A stretch of 64,000 bases of DNA from Isoetes taiwanensis (lineage: Eukaryota > Streptophyta > Lycopodiopsida > Isoetales > Isoetaceae). Below, piece after piece: positions 1 to 12,193 of the stretch. The translations under genes were made by a program, and so were the position numbers. Position 1 is the first letter of the stretch, and the number at the start of each line of letters is the position of its first letter. The stretch covers positions 1,462,635-1,526,634 of the forward strand of contig JAJEKV010000045.1 of assembly GCA_021234155.1 (NCBI GenBank), given 5' to 3'. Below the pieces are notes generated by a model. That model saw only the letters and a list, made by a program, of their open reading frames with translations, made no database searches and was not told where the DNA came from.

Positions 1-3000
1 TTAAAAGAACAAATACTTTGACCTTCATAAAACCACGAGATATACTTTATTAGAGGTATCATTCATGTTGCAAAACATTCTATCCCTCCATTTGGCCTCT
101 CATGATCAACAAGCTTCTTCTATACTCTTTTAAGAGACTTTTCATTTTTCTTTAAAATTCTTTTAATAGAAAATCCATTTCTTTTTTTAGATCTTGCAAC
201 ACTCGTAAAATATAGAAATCTAATATGCAATACTTCTTACACTTTCTCAAACCCGCTGCTATAGGGGAGTTTGAACCTAATGGTATCGAACTTAAAGGTT
301 GCATTCATCGTGATAGATGATAAATCATCTAGAGACATTTTCTCTGAGTAAACTTCTTCCACAATCATGAGGAGTTTGGATGATTAGTCCTTGATAATCC
401 ATCGTGAACTTGCTGCTTTGTCGCTCATATTTGCATTCCAAATTACTAATGATGTTAGAGCGCTCCTCGGTATGCATTTTAATGCGATGATTCTTTAACG
501 GATCACACACACGCCTTCCATGACTTGCATTATGCTTTTCAGCATTTGTACCATCTAAAGAAGGATTTACACTTGGTTGATATTTGGATTTGGTAAGATA
601 GCAAGACTCGCCGCTTTCGTGTGGGTATCATGTTGTGCAATAAAGAGCTTGTCATAAAAGATTGGCCTTCCCCGAGCCTTCCGTTTGCACTTCCGTTTGT
701 ACCATTTCTAACAATATCCAGTGGTGGCGTAATAATAGCGGACAAACTATTTGTAAATTCAATTTTCTTGCACTTGCAAAATGTGACGTTGAAGACAACG
801 TGATTTCCTGGTTTCTTGCAAAGACACCTAGCTTGCCCCGGTTGCCAATATTTCTCGCATTTTGTCTTGCCATAGATGTACCATTTGCCATCGCGGATGC
901 AAGATCCCCCGGTAATACATTAACTCTCACTTGTCCGTCAATACCCGGAACGTAATCTATGACGCCCTGAAGCTTTTGCAATGATCCCTTACTTTGTTGA
1001 TTTTGCGAGATGGCCACCTTGAAATTCCATGTTTTGATATCCTTTTTAAAGTTGTAGGACACACCGCAGTTGCAAATAGGCGATATTTATAAGGGAAATC
1101 TAAATGCACAAAATTTCTCTTATCATTAATAGAAAAAAGGAAGAACAATACTTCTAGATGTCGAATGCTTCCATATCTATAAGGTGACCTCCTTTCCTAT
1201 TTTGTGCAAGGTTCACGATGGAATTTGTAAACTAAGAACTCCCCGGACCTAACATGTATCTATCATTCTCGAGGTAATCGTCACTACATGTGAACTTATG
1301 AGTTTAATAAATTATCACTACTATGCAACCAAGTTATCCGAAAGCCAATTGAGACCATCCCTCGAAATAACAACACGCGGAGATGGTCAAACCGAGCATT
1401 CACAAAACAATTTTTTAAAGATTGTAGAAGCTAATCTAAAATGGTAAAGAAGAAATTCAAAATTTTTGCAAGCTTAAGTAACATATCACCGATGCTCCTT
1501 GTTTGCATTTTTTCGGACTTCCAACCAAAATACTTTTGAAGCACACCCAATCCGATAGTCTTCGCAAGAAAGATTTCTTTTCTTTCTACGTCCTTTTTCT
1601 TATAGTGTAATCTGAGTGATACTATTATCCTTTTGTAGAGAAGGATTCTCGAATGCCGCGAATCGTATCCGGATCTTGTTGGCTTTCTTGCTCCATTTCA
1701 AGATTTCAAGTGGATTGATCTCGACCGGGCTAGATGAGGACTCGTCATGTGACATTGCATGTTCTTGATTCAAAGACGCCAGAGATACATGAAACACATT
1801 GATTACGCCCATTTCAAGGCTTCATCGACATTCGGGTTGAATGATAACTTGCGCTCAAAACTTTTGACTCGGTCCATGAGTTCTCCTTTCGCCACCGATT
1901 CTCAAGCTTTTTACATGTTGTTGCATGGCGAGAGAGAGTGCATTCAAGAGCAAATCTTTGTGAATTTAAATTAGTCCAAGTAGGTTAAAAACTCTAGGAC
2001 ATAATTTTCATTGCCGATGCGTATATGCTCCTCACCGATTGCAAGCCTTGCATAATGTCCAAGGGGGTATTCTCTTTTATCTTCTTGTAACATCTCGTAT
2101 CATTTACAAAAAAGGTTTGGTTTGATAAAAAAAGCCTTTCCAACAATACCTTGCCTGGGTTTCCAACCGGTGCTCTTCACATGCTTGACCTAAAACCATA
2201 AATCTTTCCATCGATACATGACAAGGTGCATATTTTGTAAATAACAGGCTATCTTTCATGACAAGTTGTAGAAGCCAAACCTTCAACATGTGCAATAAGA
2301 AGAGGTAACCGTGAATTGTTAAAACGGACCGAGTCTCCTTTGTATTTCCCCGATGCTATGTTCATAATGCACCAAGCGGTTTCTAGAAGCATTAGGACAT
2401 AAGCTTAGCAACGATAAATCAGATAAAAGCTCAAACGGAACAAGTACCGCTCCTCGGAAGAGCCAAATGAAAGATATTTCACCAACAAGGATATCACACC
2501 ACCTGAATCATGACATCCACGGGTGGAACAAGATTGCCTGGATAAAAGACGCCCGAGTTTCTTTGAGTGCTTCCACCCTTTTATTTGATGAAAATTTATC
2601 CTTAGGAAAGAAGAAATAAAAGTCCTGCTTTACTTGTCCAATGCCGAAACAACACGTGATTCCTAGAGAGCCGGGCCCCGAAACACCACACACGATCTCG
2701 TATTTGAGAAATAAATTTACTGAAAAATGACAATTGCACAAAAGACGACAAAATATATGAACTGGGTTTGTATGGATCGCAAAGCTAGAAAATAGCTCGT
2801 CCAAAGGAGATCCTTATGATGTTCGAAATCGCATAATCGTGGATAAAACCAATAACCAAGATAAAACAACCACAAGAATTGATGCAAAACCTAGGGTCGA
2901 ATCGGATGCGCGTGCGCCAGATTCGATTCATCGCGACCACCCGGAAGGGTGCAAGCCACAATCCAATAAGCGCACTAAGAACACTTTTAAAAGCATCTCA

Positions 3001-3067
3001 CGCCGATTTAATCTAACGGGCGTGATTGCGCACGCACTATCATAAAACGCCATTATTATTATATATA
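1..3067. other. Unassigned old sequence, no recognised gene
   Basis: No protein family could be recognised on either strand. The longest minus-strand open stretch (652-1062, about 136 codons) contains the phrase DYVPGIDGQVRVNVLPGD and reads like decayed coding sequence. It has no motif I can name. Two further minus-strand stretches (1600-1812 and 2508-2804) are equally anonymous. The region adjoins a truncated gypsy-type LTR at 3068 and could be flanking DNA or another degraded element. No splice-supported exon chain was found. Confidence 0.4.
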
Positions 3068-3215
3068 GATTATTCTTAATAATTAAATTAGCATAGCTAA
3101 TTTAATCCCTTTTAGGTTAACCCCCTAGGTTACCATACCCCATGGTGGCGTATCTATACTGGGTGACGTGTCAATATATTTATACGTATACCGTATAAAT
3201 ACTTGGAACGTCACA
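3068..3215 (-). repeat. Truncated 3' LTR of the outer gypsy-like element
   Basis: Read on the minus strand this begins TGTGACGTTCC. It matches, with scattered indels, the first ~150 bp of the 5' LTR that starts at 19499 (TGTGGCGTTTC). Shared landmarks include AAGTATTTATAC, GACACGTCACCCA, CCATGGGGTATGGTAACCTAGG and the palindromic stretch AATTAGCTATGCTAATTTAA. Similarity stops near 3068, so about 1.5 kb of the expected LTR is absent or replaced. A purine-rich tract on the minus strand (AAGGTGGGGAGAA, 3216-3229) immediately precedes it. That is the classic polypurine tract position of a Ty3/gypsy element and fixes its polarity. Confidence 0.7.
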
Positions 3216-4936
3216 TTCTCCCCACCTTAAAAAATGATGTCATTCCCCTCAAAGATCAAGATTACTGTTGTTGCAGGGCAACACATCATACAGTGGAAGG
3301 AAGTCTCCCCTCCTTAAAGAGGTAGCGTGAGATTATAAGTCACACAGACGTTGTCATGTTCAAAGTGATTAAGTTTGAAATGACTTGTAATGTGCAATTT
3401 ATAACTCTGAAATATAAGAGGTAGAGGTATAGATCAGACATGATCATGGGTTAGGACTGTCAAAAGTCAAGAATCAAGGTTTGTGGAAGTCCCACCGTTT
3501 CATTTGTGGTTTCTTTTATACATAACGTTAAAATCGATTATATATTATAGATGTACGGTGACATATATATTCGACGAATTGGTACCGCCAGATCCCAGAT
3601 CCAGCGGCGGCTATGGCTAATCAATCGCCCCAGATCAGGAAGGCCGGCCGCGACTATGGTGTCCACGGCCAAGCATCGAAAAGCATGTCCGGGTCTGCGA
3701 TTCGAGCCTATTATATGGCGATGGATCGAAAGCATGTGCCGGGCTCTTATTCAAGTAGAAGTGCTTGAATTTTGGGAATAAGGAGTGTTAAAGTACCCTT
3801 TTATTTTGATGGTTATCGAGAAATTGGTTTGACGATGTTTGTCATCTAAGTGAAATATTGGACCTAATAATTACGAGGATTGAGTTATTATGCGGCATCT
3901 AGATTGCTATGCAATGTAGAAGGAGACGGATATAGCACCATATATCCGATGGAGAAGTGGTTTATGATTATCTACTATAGACCATGTTAAGGAGGTACTA
4001 TACTAAGGTGGAAACTGGATTATGAGTACCCTACTTGCGGAGAGGGAAACCACTTTAGAAGTGTGGGCCAACATTTTATAGCTATTGCCACTTGAATAGA
4101 GGTATGATTCATGGAAAGGTAGAGAATAATATCGTATGAGGATGCGGATCCATAAACCACGGATTATAAAATTACGATACGCTATGCGTTCGTAAGGAGA
4201 TTGATATTCCCGAGGTGTGCAATAACGATGCAAGCGCAGTGCATGATTAAGATGACGACATAGTCACTTGGATACGCTTAATGACGCCGGTCAATTGCAT
4301 GACGATTATGCAGGATATAAATTAAGGAAATGGATACATCTGATGTCTACTGGGAGCATCGAGATGCCGTATAACAGACTGGACACTAGTGTGGAACGTA
4401 ATTTCCACACAAGGTCAAGAGAAGACAACAATTGGTAGGAGCAAAGCAATCATCTAAAAAAAAGGTATGTTAAGTCCAAGAGGAGCTTACGTTGTTGTAA
4501 ACAACGTTTTCAAAATATAGAATTTGGAGGGACACTTTGAATAGACCAAAGTCTGGAGTATGAACAAGGTAGGTGCCCTAGGAACTTCTCACCAAGGAGG
4601 ATGTGCTCTGGACTTGGTATCGTGTGTGTATCCCGAGGAGTAACTCCGCGTTGGTATATGTGTACTAGGACCATCTAATAGTAAAACATAACTAAAAGAA
4701 CATAGAATGCATACTAGAACCTTTAGTTCACATTCCATATGAATACGGAAGTAATGAAGATAAGAGTTCTTATACTAGAGATGAAACATGTCCACAAGGA
4801 ACTTAGGTTGGCATTTGCCCCTGTGGAAGTTATGACTGGAGCTTGAGGACGAAGGCAAGGTAAGGTTAGTGGTGTCGAAACCACAACATGTGTACGGTAC
4901 TAGATAACCAAGTTGGGGAATTAAGTTGGCCGCAAG
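3216..4936. other. Unassigned interior of the outer LTR element
   Basis: Apart from the polypurine tract at its left edge, no gene or RNA could be supported. The plus strand is rich in A and G (many GGAG, GATATAG and AAGGAG words), resembling 13.83-16.80 kb. That fits both being parts of one interior split by later insertions. No open frame here shows a recognisable domain. Confidence 0.45.
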
Positions 4937-4939
4937 TAA
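4937..4939. repeat. Left target-site duplication (TAA) of CACTA element
   Basis: The trinucleotide TAA directly precedes the CACTAC terminus and is repeated at 5691-5693 directly after the GTAGTG terminus. A 3-bp duplication is the signature of CACTA (CMC/EnSpm) transposition. Confidence 0.85.
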
Positions 4940-5690
4940 CACTACTAGAGAATGGGCTGTTTGCGACGTTGGTTTGCGACGATTTGAAACGCCCATCGCC
5001 GCGAAAATTCGCGCGTTTCTAAAGATCGCCGCCGCAAAATTCAAACGACGTCGCGATATGCAACGCCCCACGCCGCTATTGAAACGTTTGGTCGCACGCC
5101 GCGAAAGGTATCCTATGTGGTACCGGACATGGCAATGTGGATTAAAAGTTAAGCGACGTGTCACGCCAGCAGGCAACGTGACGTCGCGATATGAAACGTG
5201 TTACGCTGCATATCAGACGCGTACACGCCCGCATTTTGCGACGCGGACGGCCGCAAGTGCAACGCCATTACAACGCCATTACAACGCCTCATTGTGACTT
5301 TAAGAATAAACACAAAATAAATACAAATATAAGTTATTGAGGTGTTGGTAAGGCCCTCAGTTTGTTAGCTAAAGGTTGGGGTTCAAGTCCACGAAAAACA
5401 TTTTGACGACATATATATACGCCTTAGCAACATATGAGCGACGCCCCAAAAACGTCATAAGGACATATTTTGTACGTATTTGGGATGTCCATGACGTCGC
5501 TAATACATTGCACATGCGACGTGACGTCGCACATGCAACGTGGACGTCGCTACCGCGATTTAATCCACGGGCGACGCCATTTTGACGTGGCGGAAACGTT
5601 ATTAAAACGTGTGCATGCGACGTTTGATGTTCTCGTTACGTCGCAAAGACGTCGCAAATGACGTCGCAAACTGCATATTCTGTAGTAGTG
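4940..5690. mobile_element. Non-autonomous CACTA (CMC/EnSpm) miniature element
   Basis: This 751-bp element begins CACTACTAGAGAATGGGC and ends with the inverted counterpart of CACTACTACAGAATATGC. The terminal inverted repeats can be aligned over about 29 bp with five mismatches, both running inward to TTTGCGACG. It is flanked by a perfect TAA duplication. The subterminal regions are packed with GACGTCGC and GCGACG words in both orientations (for example 5045, 5177, 5491, 5518 and 5637-5665), as expected for transposase-binding subterminal repeats. No transposase is encoded. A 123-codon plus-strand open frame over it is a by-product of the repeats. A tRNA-like segment with a good B box lies in the middle (5340-5395). 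Confidence 0.9.
5340..5395 (+). repeat. tRNA-like (SINE-head-like) segment inside the CACTA element
   Basis: The segment contains GTTGGTAAGGCCCTC, an A-box-like region, followed by GGGGTTCAAGTCC. The core GGTTCAAGTCC matches the Pol III B-box consensus GGTTCGANTCC at 10 of 11 positions. Similar segments occur at 17157-17206 and 17289-17343. It lacks a full cloverleaf, so it is not called a tRNA gene. It may be a SINE head captured by the CACTA element. Confidence 0.4.
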
Positions 5691-5693
5691 TAA
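5691..5693. repeat. Right target-site duplication (TAA) of CACTA element
   Basis: Matches the TAA at 4937-4939 and immediately follows the GTAGTG terminus. Confidence 0.85.
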
Positions 5694-6540
5694 GAATATA
5701 GCTAGATGGCTATGTCAATGAGTTACATATGAGTCTAGACTTAGGGTTGGTGCACACATGTTATTATATCATATAATAACAACGTAGCAGTCTTGGGTGT
5801 AGGAAGGATTTAATAGTATCAAATACTATAGTGGTGATCATATCGAGGATGTTAATTGTGATATTCAGATGTATATCATATTAAAAGATAATAGAATATT
5901 CGTACAAGGGGAGGGAAATATTACTTGACAAGGTTTAAAGAATGAGCGTAATGATATGTTTATATACGAGATATTGGGTTAGGTATGCTTTACCAGAGAT
6001 AAGCATTCAAGTTAACCCAATGGTTGGAGTTGACTATCTTAGATACGTCGTACTAAGGAAGATGAGAAAAGTTTAAATCAGTGAGAATAGCTAGAGTAAG
6101 TCTAGCATATATGGTGATGTTACATTCAAAAACATCCCGAGGATGGTTGGAACGGTGTTGGAATAAACGATAATAAGAGCTTAGCCACTCAAAGGTACTC
6201 TGGGCATCTCCTTGATAACCAAAAACAAGTACATACAGATAGCGAGCTAGTGAAACCATTATGGTCGGGATTAAAAAACCTCGCCCTTTCGGGTTTTCGA
6301 GGAAAAACCCTGACAATAATGGGATCACTAACCGGTGCTAGGTCCAAAACATAATAGATCTTGTACCCTCATGCTGACTAGCCTTATTGGGAGAAAATAC
6401 ACTACATCAAAGAAATAGCCAAAGACGAAACATGTTTGAATTGTCTTCTCCATTGATCTTCATCTTGTGCTCCGAATCCCAAGCCCTCCTCCAAACAGCC
6501 ACGCTAAACCCTGCATACACAAAAAAGATAAACCAAAGGC
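5694..6540. other. Unassigned stretch
   Basis: No gene or element could be supported. Short open frames (for example minus 6053-6328) show no recognisable domain. The base composition resembles the neighbouring interior of the outer LTR element. Confidence 0.4.
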
Positions 6541-6720
6541 CACCAAGGCCATCCAGCCACCAAGGCTTCCAACTAGGCACCAAGCCTTCCACTAGGCACA
6601 CAACCGGCCTCAACTGTGCACAAAAGGCCCCAACAAGGCACACCGCCTCAACGGTGCACAAAGGCCCCAAACAGCATTAGGGCCTCAAACTAGGCACAAG
6701 GCCTCCAACAAAGTGTTAGT
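6541..6720. repeat. Low-complexity degenerate repeat (AGGCAC / AAGGCC words)
   Basis: The plus strand reiterates short variants of CAACTAGGCACAAGGCCTC and CACCAAGGC over about 180 bp, without a fixed period. It keeps long frames open on both strands, giving spurious short peptides. Confidence 0.6.
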
Positions 6721-6763
6721 TTGCAAACAAGACATAACCACAGGAGAAGGGTGGGGGTGGGCC

Positions 6764-6923
6764 CAGAACGTCCTAACCGACATGCCCTTAACCAACGGGC
6801 AAAACCGTTTCAGACGCGTTTATGAGTAGTCGGTTCTACCCATTTATGCCGGTGTCTCGGAACGCCTACGTGCACATTCAAGGTTCGAATACTCGAGCGG
6901 TCTACCATGGGCCCGTTGCTACA
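6764..6923 (-). repeat. LTR-like ~155-bp repeat, copy A
   Basis: Shares with copies B (9420-9571) and C (13671-13829) the ordered landmarks CCTAACCGACATGCCC, GGGCAAAACCGT, GAGTAGTCG, CTACCCATTTAT, CACATTCAAGGTTCGAATAC and GGTCTACCATGGGC. Copy A starts CAGAACGTCC instead of TGTAACGTTCC. A purine-rich tract precedes it on the plus strand (about 6741-6760). It could be a solo LTR or one end of an element in the A-B-C series. Confidence 0.6.
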
Positions 6924-7027
6924 TGAGCTGAAGTTTTGAGTTGAGTTGAGCTATGCTTGATCCGAGATTTGAATCAAGAAATGCTTCAAAAATCTATCAC
7001 CACCCATGAGGACATGGGTTAATTTTT

Positions 7028-7040
7028 AGAAGGGGAGATC
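7028..7040 (+). other. Polypurine-tract-like sequence, plus orientation
   Basis: AGAAGGGGAGATC follows CCATGAGGACATGGGTTAATTTTT. The mirror copy on the minus strand near 12194-12235 has the same context and the same AGAAGGGGAGAT. It therefore marks the 3' end of a plus-oriented LTR element whose LTR begins at about 7041. Confidence 0.55.
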
Positions 7041-9415
7041 AGAACGGTCCCGGCCACCTAATGGGTCAATATACCTATTTATATATGTATATATATATTA
7101 ATGGCATATATGCAAAGCATGATATTAGGGTTTTATCTCTTTGGAGAAAGGATTCTTGCAGAGAGCATGAAGGTAGGGAGCAATTCTGGGCAGTTTTGGA
7201 GCCCGAAATTTGAAGCATCATATCTCGGCAACCCGAGATCCTTTTCAGGTGATTTTTCTTTTATTGGAAAGGTCTTTAAGTAAGCTTTCCGGAATGGGTC
7301 TGATCAAGCCAAAACTCATCCGTATGCAAAAGTTATGACAGAAATAGTGATGCTGAGTCAGAATTGACTGCACTATGCCTATTCTTCTAGGTTTTGCTTC
7401 TTGGAGCTAGAAGACGATCTTTGAGGCGCAATCAATTACAAGGGGTCCAGAGGTCTATGTGGAAAGAAATTATCAGGTGGGGTTTTGCTTTTGATCAATT
7501 GAGGTGTGCTATGAGCTGCCATGATTAGTCTCCGCATATGATTTTTGCATGCAAATATGATAGATTATGAATTTGTTGGAGACTCATAAGGCTAGAGAAG
7601 AAAATCAATGATTGGAAACATCCCCTGTAAGGCTGATTTTAAGTCAAGAATGGCTGAATATTACATGAAGAGCACCGATTCAACATGGAAACTTTAAAAA
7701 AAGGCGTAATTAGATTGGATCCGGGTCGACACCGAGCTCTCCAACGCCATTTTGTGTTCATGTTATGTTTTTGTCATTTTGGTTTTGTGCTTTATTTTGT
7801 TGGTCTTGTATTTGCTGCCTTTCTCAATTTATTTGCATGTCCTAGTATGAAGCTAAGTCCTCATAGATGGAATTGGGTTGCATTCGAGCTTAGCAGCAGA
7901 GGAGATCGGAGCATGAAGAGCTGAGCAGAATAATCATAATAGTAAGAATATGCATTGTTTGATAATTGTCTAACTATGGTAAAATTCTAAGGTTTGGGAT
8001 AAAGTATCTTTCTTAGCTCATGGAGATGGGGCTAATGCTGAAAAGTAGTCTAGCACAGATGTAGAGCGTCCAACGACCCCCAAGATCAAGGATTTCAAAG
8101 ATCAAGTTCGCATGTGGATCTTGAAATAGGAATAAGCGGTCATCTGACATCAAGGATTATTGAGATTGAGACGGGTCCACATTGGTACAAGGAGAGCCAT
8201 GTGAAGCTTGGGGGTTTCTGAATGTGACTATAGCATGAAGTACATCTAGTCTGAGTGCGTAACTGTAAGTTTTCAAGTTGTTGCATTGTATTTTATCAAG
8301 AGCATCATAGCTAATGGATTCAAAGTATAAACGTTATGGAACGTTGTATTCCTCATGGGAAGATGGTTTCGAGGTAAGTTTTGCATTATAGAAGATGTTA
8401 GTATCTTTCCTTGATCAGTAACGTATATAGGTATTGAAGCTACATCCATGACAGTCAGGCTTGTAACTTCCTCCACATGTTTGTATTGTGATCATGATCT
8501 TCACCAATGAGTTAGCTACTTCGGCATGGTTAGGTTGTATGGGCAACCTCGACAAGGGCTAAGAGTATGATCTAGGCACATGTTTAATAAATATTGTAAT
8601 GAACTTCACATGTCATGGTCTTTGCATTGCTCTTTTGTTGTCTTGGTATTTGATTATGTCTATTGGAACCTCCGGCCCGGGGCTTCTAGGTTGGTGGCCT
8701 AGGTTGCTCCGGCATGCTCATGTTCATCTGTGATTCTCGTGGTTCTTGTGCTCGTGACACCGGGCGTTAGTTCTCTGGCAGGGGATTGCTACGTCGACCA
8801 ACTCTTTGTGAAACCCCATGGTAAGAGGTCCTCGGTGCGGGCGACGTGAGAGGGTATGCGATACGAGGGTTTACCCACCACCGCCTGGGGGCTTGGAAAT
8901 GCCGGTGGGCAACATGCTGCTAAGGGGCTTTGTATGTAGGCTGGCTGAGCTACCCATTGTCCCGGAGTTTGTTTATGATGGTTTGATACTACGGTTATGT
9001 TCTTTGCTCTTGATGTTCATGATGTTTTCTTTATTGTCATAGTCTAGCGTTGCACCATAGGTTCTTGTGTCTTTGAATTGTTATGTTTGCTATCCAAGAT
9101 TCGAGTATTTCCATGCATGCAGAGGCAGCCGGGGATCCCCACTTAGTCACGAGGACTAACCCGGTGAGTGCATGTGCGCGATTGAAAGAGCAAGGCGATG
9201 GCACCCATTGTTGTGGCTCATGGATGGGCAAGAAGCTTCTAGGATTGAGTTGCTAACATGGATGCTGTAACCATTGAGAATATGGATTCTTTGGATGTTA
9301 ATGTTATTTGATTATATTGAGATATCAAGTATTTGCTCATTGAGTTTTGAGTGTGCAATTTAGCTGTGCAAGAGGAAGATTCAATTCTTCACCATATTCA
9401 ATTGTTTGTCATACC
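7041..9415 (+). repeat. Long LTR, plus orientation (E), right end truncated
   Basis: The sequence follows a polypurine tract. From about 8509 to 9180 it is a clear inverted copy of 10060-10760. Shared words include CATGGTTAGGTTGTATGGGCAACCTCGA, CTAAGAGTATGA, CCATGGTAAGAGGTCCTC and CACTTAGTCACGAGGACTAAC. Its end (GAAGATTCAATTCTTCACC) parallels the end of LTR D but stops before the expected terminal CA, where copy B begins at 9420. A short frame around 8818-9042 shares MVRGP and CRLAELPIVP with the mirror frame in D. Confidence 0.6.
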
Positions 9416-9419
9416 AACC

Positions 9420-9571
9420 TGTAACGTTCCTAACCGACATGCCCTTAACCAACTGGGCAAAACCGTCTAGACGTTTATGAGTAGTCGCTTCTACCCATTT
9501 ATGCGGTGTCGAAGGCCTACAGGCACATTCAAGGTTCGAATACTCGAGCGGTCTACCATGGGCCCGTTACA
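9420..9571 (-). repeat. LTR-like ~152-bp repeat, copy B (TG...CA termini)
   Basis: On the minus strand it begins TGTAACGGGCCC and ends GGAACGTTACA, so it has canonical TG/CA termini and a 7-bp terminal inverted repeat (TGTAACG/CGTTACA). A purine tract (CTAGTGGGAGAGAC, minus strand) directly precedes it at 9572-9585, as expected for a 3' LTR. Directly beyond its other end is a weak PBS-like TTGGTAT. LTRs of this length are typical of TRIM-type elements. Confidence 0.65.
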
Positions 9572-9691
9572 GTCTCTCCCACTAGAATTATGCTCGTCCT
9601 CGAGCATCCAAGTCTATACCATGTCTATGTCATACCATGTCTTTGCAAATTACCCATGCATATAGGCACCCATGGAGACTCGAACTCGAGA

Positions 9692-9706
9692 CCTGCTCTG
9701 ATACCA
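9692..9706 (-). other. Primer-binding site (initiator tRNA-Met type) of LTR D
   Basis: Minus-strand TGGTATCAGAGCAGG starts two bases after the terminal CA of LTR D (9709). The first 11 bases fit the complement of the 3' end of plant initiator tRNA-Met. Confidence 0.75.
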
Positions 9707-9708
9707 AC

Positions 9709-12193
9709 TGTGGCGTTCCTGCCGAGTTGACCCTCCGGGCAACTCGGGATCTTGTCTGACTTACAACTAGATTTATGCACAGGTGAATTTAGGTGAAGAA
9801 TCAAATCTTCCTTTGAAAATTAAATCCACAGTTTAGGCTCAACAAACAACCCTGGTTCATGCATTCAACATATTCACAAGCTTAATATATTCCAAGTTCT
9901 AACTGGACAAATCAATAGCGTAAATATTTACAATGTGTTATCAATATCCATGTACAACAACACTGAGCAAATCAACAGAAACTGCTAGCTCTAGAATTCA
10001 AGCACGATTCCCGGCCACATTGCCACCATCAACTTGGCCGCCACCTTGCGGGTTCACTGCACATGCACTCACTGGGGTTAGTCCTCGTGACTAAGTGGGG
10101 ATCCCGTAGCTGCTACTGCGTACATAGGAACACTCTGACATCTTGGATAACATACACATGAACAATTCCAAATATACAAGAGACTATGGTGCTGAAGCTA
10201 GACAATGACAACAAAAGAAATATCATAAGAGTCAAGAGCAAAGAACACAAAGCCAAAAGTACCAAAACAACATAACAAAGCTCGGGACAATGGGAAGCTC
10301 TGCCAGCCTACATGCAGCCCCACATTGGAGAGAAATGCCCTGGGCCACCAAAGAGCCAGTTGCACAGGAGTTGGTGGGGGTGAACCTCAGATAAGATACC
10401 CTTCCCAGCCCACGTCCGGCTGGAGGACCTCTTACCATGGAGTCGAGAGGAGTTGGCCGTACAACCTCAGGAAGCTACGCTCGTGAGGGAGGCGCGCCGG
10501 TGTCACGAGCATAGATACAAAGAGCAGAGATGACATGAGAATGCGGAGCTACCGGGGCCACAGAACACGGAAGTCCGACCCCGGAGGTTCAAGTACATAA
10601 CATAATATCACAAGAACAACAGTGGAACAATGCAAAAACCATAACATGTGTGTTCATTAAGAAATTTATTATAAATGTGCCTAGGTCATACTCTTAGCCT
10701 TCGTCGAGGTTGCCCATACAACCTAACCATGTCGAGGTAGCTAGATCGGTGATGAAAACCATAATGACAACTCAAATGTTGATGTAGCGTACTCAAACCA
10801 TTACCCTGGGGGGATGTATCATTAACTCCACAAATACGATTTACTTTAAATTCCTTAGCTAGGCTTCTAATGTTTTATAATTAAAATACCAATATCATAG
10901 CTAGGAAATTATTCACAGACCAATAATGTGGAGTACCCACTCTGCGGTTCCAACTTAAAAAGCCTTATGGCCTCATAACTACAACTATCTGTAATACCTG
11001 ACAACTGGTCATGCACCCAGGCTCCATCTTCGGGCATCAAAAGTTCCACCAACTCATTAGCCTTGGAATTAATAACCTTATAATTCGTAATTCGTTGATT
11101 AAGTATATTCAACCATTAGCAGCAATGTATGTTCTTACTAGTGATTATTCCGCACAACTCTTCATACCCCTCCCTGTGCCTGCGTGCTTGTACTGGCTCA
11201 ATTCACATTCAACCCAATTCCCTCATGGTGTTAATTACCTTTATGTTTTGACATGCAATTAAATATTTAATTGACCCCAAAAACCAACAAGATAACAAAT
11301 CCAAAAACAAAGCAACAAAAAGGCAAAAACACGGGCGTTGAAGTCCGGCACCAACCAGCTCGATAGCCATCGATTTGGATCGATTTAGGTTTATTGGTGG
11401 CCGAAATTCTTTGATCTGGTCCTAGCTCGTATTCCGAGACTTCCGGATGGTTTTGAGCGGTTTCAAAGCGGTTCCTGGGGCTGAAAATTTGCGGGATGGC
11501 GTCTATTATCGGTTCTAAATGCTACAATTCCTCCTTTTACTTCCAATTCCGACCCTTCTAACCCAAAAAACGACCCATCCTAGACCCAATTAGCTTACCG
11601 GGCACTCGAGTCGCCACGGATGCTCTGTAGAACCTATCCGTGAAATCTCAATCCTCTTGATAATTACTATTTATTTCTTTCATGATCCAATCCAATCCCT
11701 ACCGCTTTGATTTCGTCTTGTTGCGTTACCCAAAGATATGAATCTTAAGCCATACAAATCTTAAGGAGCAATTGCTTAAATAATTAATTGACTCAGAGAT
11801 AAAAAGCTTATTCACTCCGGATCGTGAATAATTGTTCATTACTTGTAACCCCAAAGCCTTCATGCTTGAACTCAAGTCGTAGCATATGAAATCTCAACAA
11901 ATCGTTGAAAACCCCACCTTAAAAGGAAGAACGATTTGATGCCGTTTATGCAAGCTCTTGCCTCGAGATAGCCTCCTCGGCTCCTCGCAACTCAAATCTT
12001 TTCCGGAGCTCCTCTATTGCAAAACTCCTCATTTACCACCAAAAGCCCTCTTCTATAAATTTTCCTTTTTATAGTTTTGCTTATGTGGATTTGCTTATGT
12101 GGATATATGCCATGCATATATCCCAATCTATTAGATATATGCTTTATCTGCTGAGTACCAATCTTTGCAGTCTTAGGGCCTAGGATCGTTACA
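9709..12193 (-). repeat. Long LTR, minus orientation (D), 2.49 kb
   Basis: On the minus strand it runs from TGTAACGATCC (12193) to GGAACGCCACA (9709). It is unusual because both sides carry internal-type signals. A polypurine tract (AGAAGGGGAGATTG) lies immediately upstream at 12194-12207 and a PBS lies immediately downstream at 9692-9706. It therefore looks like the shared LTR of a recombined tandem (internal-LTR-internal) rather than a simple end. An inverted copy of its central part lies at 8509-9180. The mirror open frame is at 10232-10438. Confidence 0.65.

Noticed and set aside
281-294. Possible PBS (TGGTATCGAACTT) in plus orientation
   Set aside because: No LTR end (CA) or LTR copy adjoins it. 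It is probably chance.
4926-5297. 123-codon plus-strand Arg-rich frame
   Set aside because: It starts outside and lies over the CACTA subterminal repeats. The Arg-rich composition comes from GACGTCGC words.
5340-5395. tRNA gene
   Set aside because: Only the B box and a weak A box are convincing; acceptor and anticodon stems cannot be formed, so it is listed as tRNA-like only.
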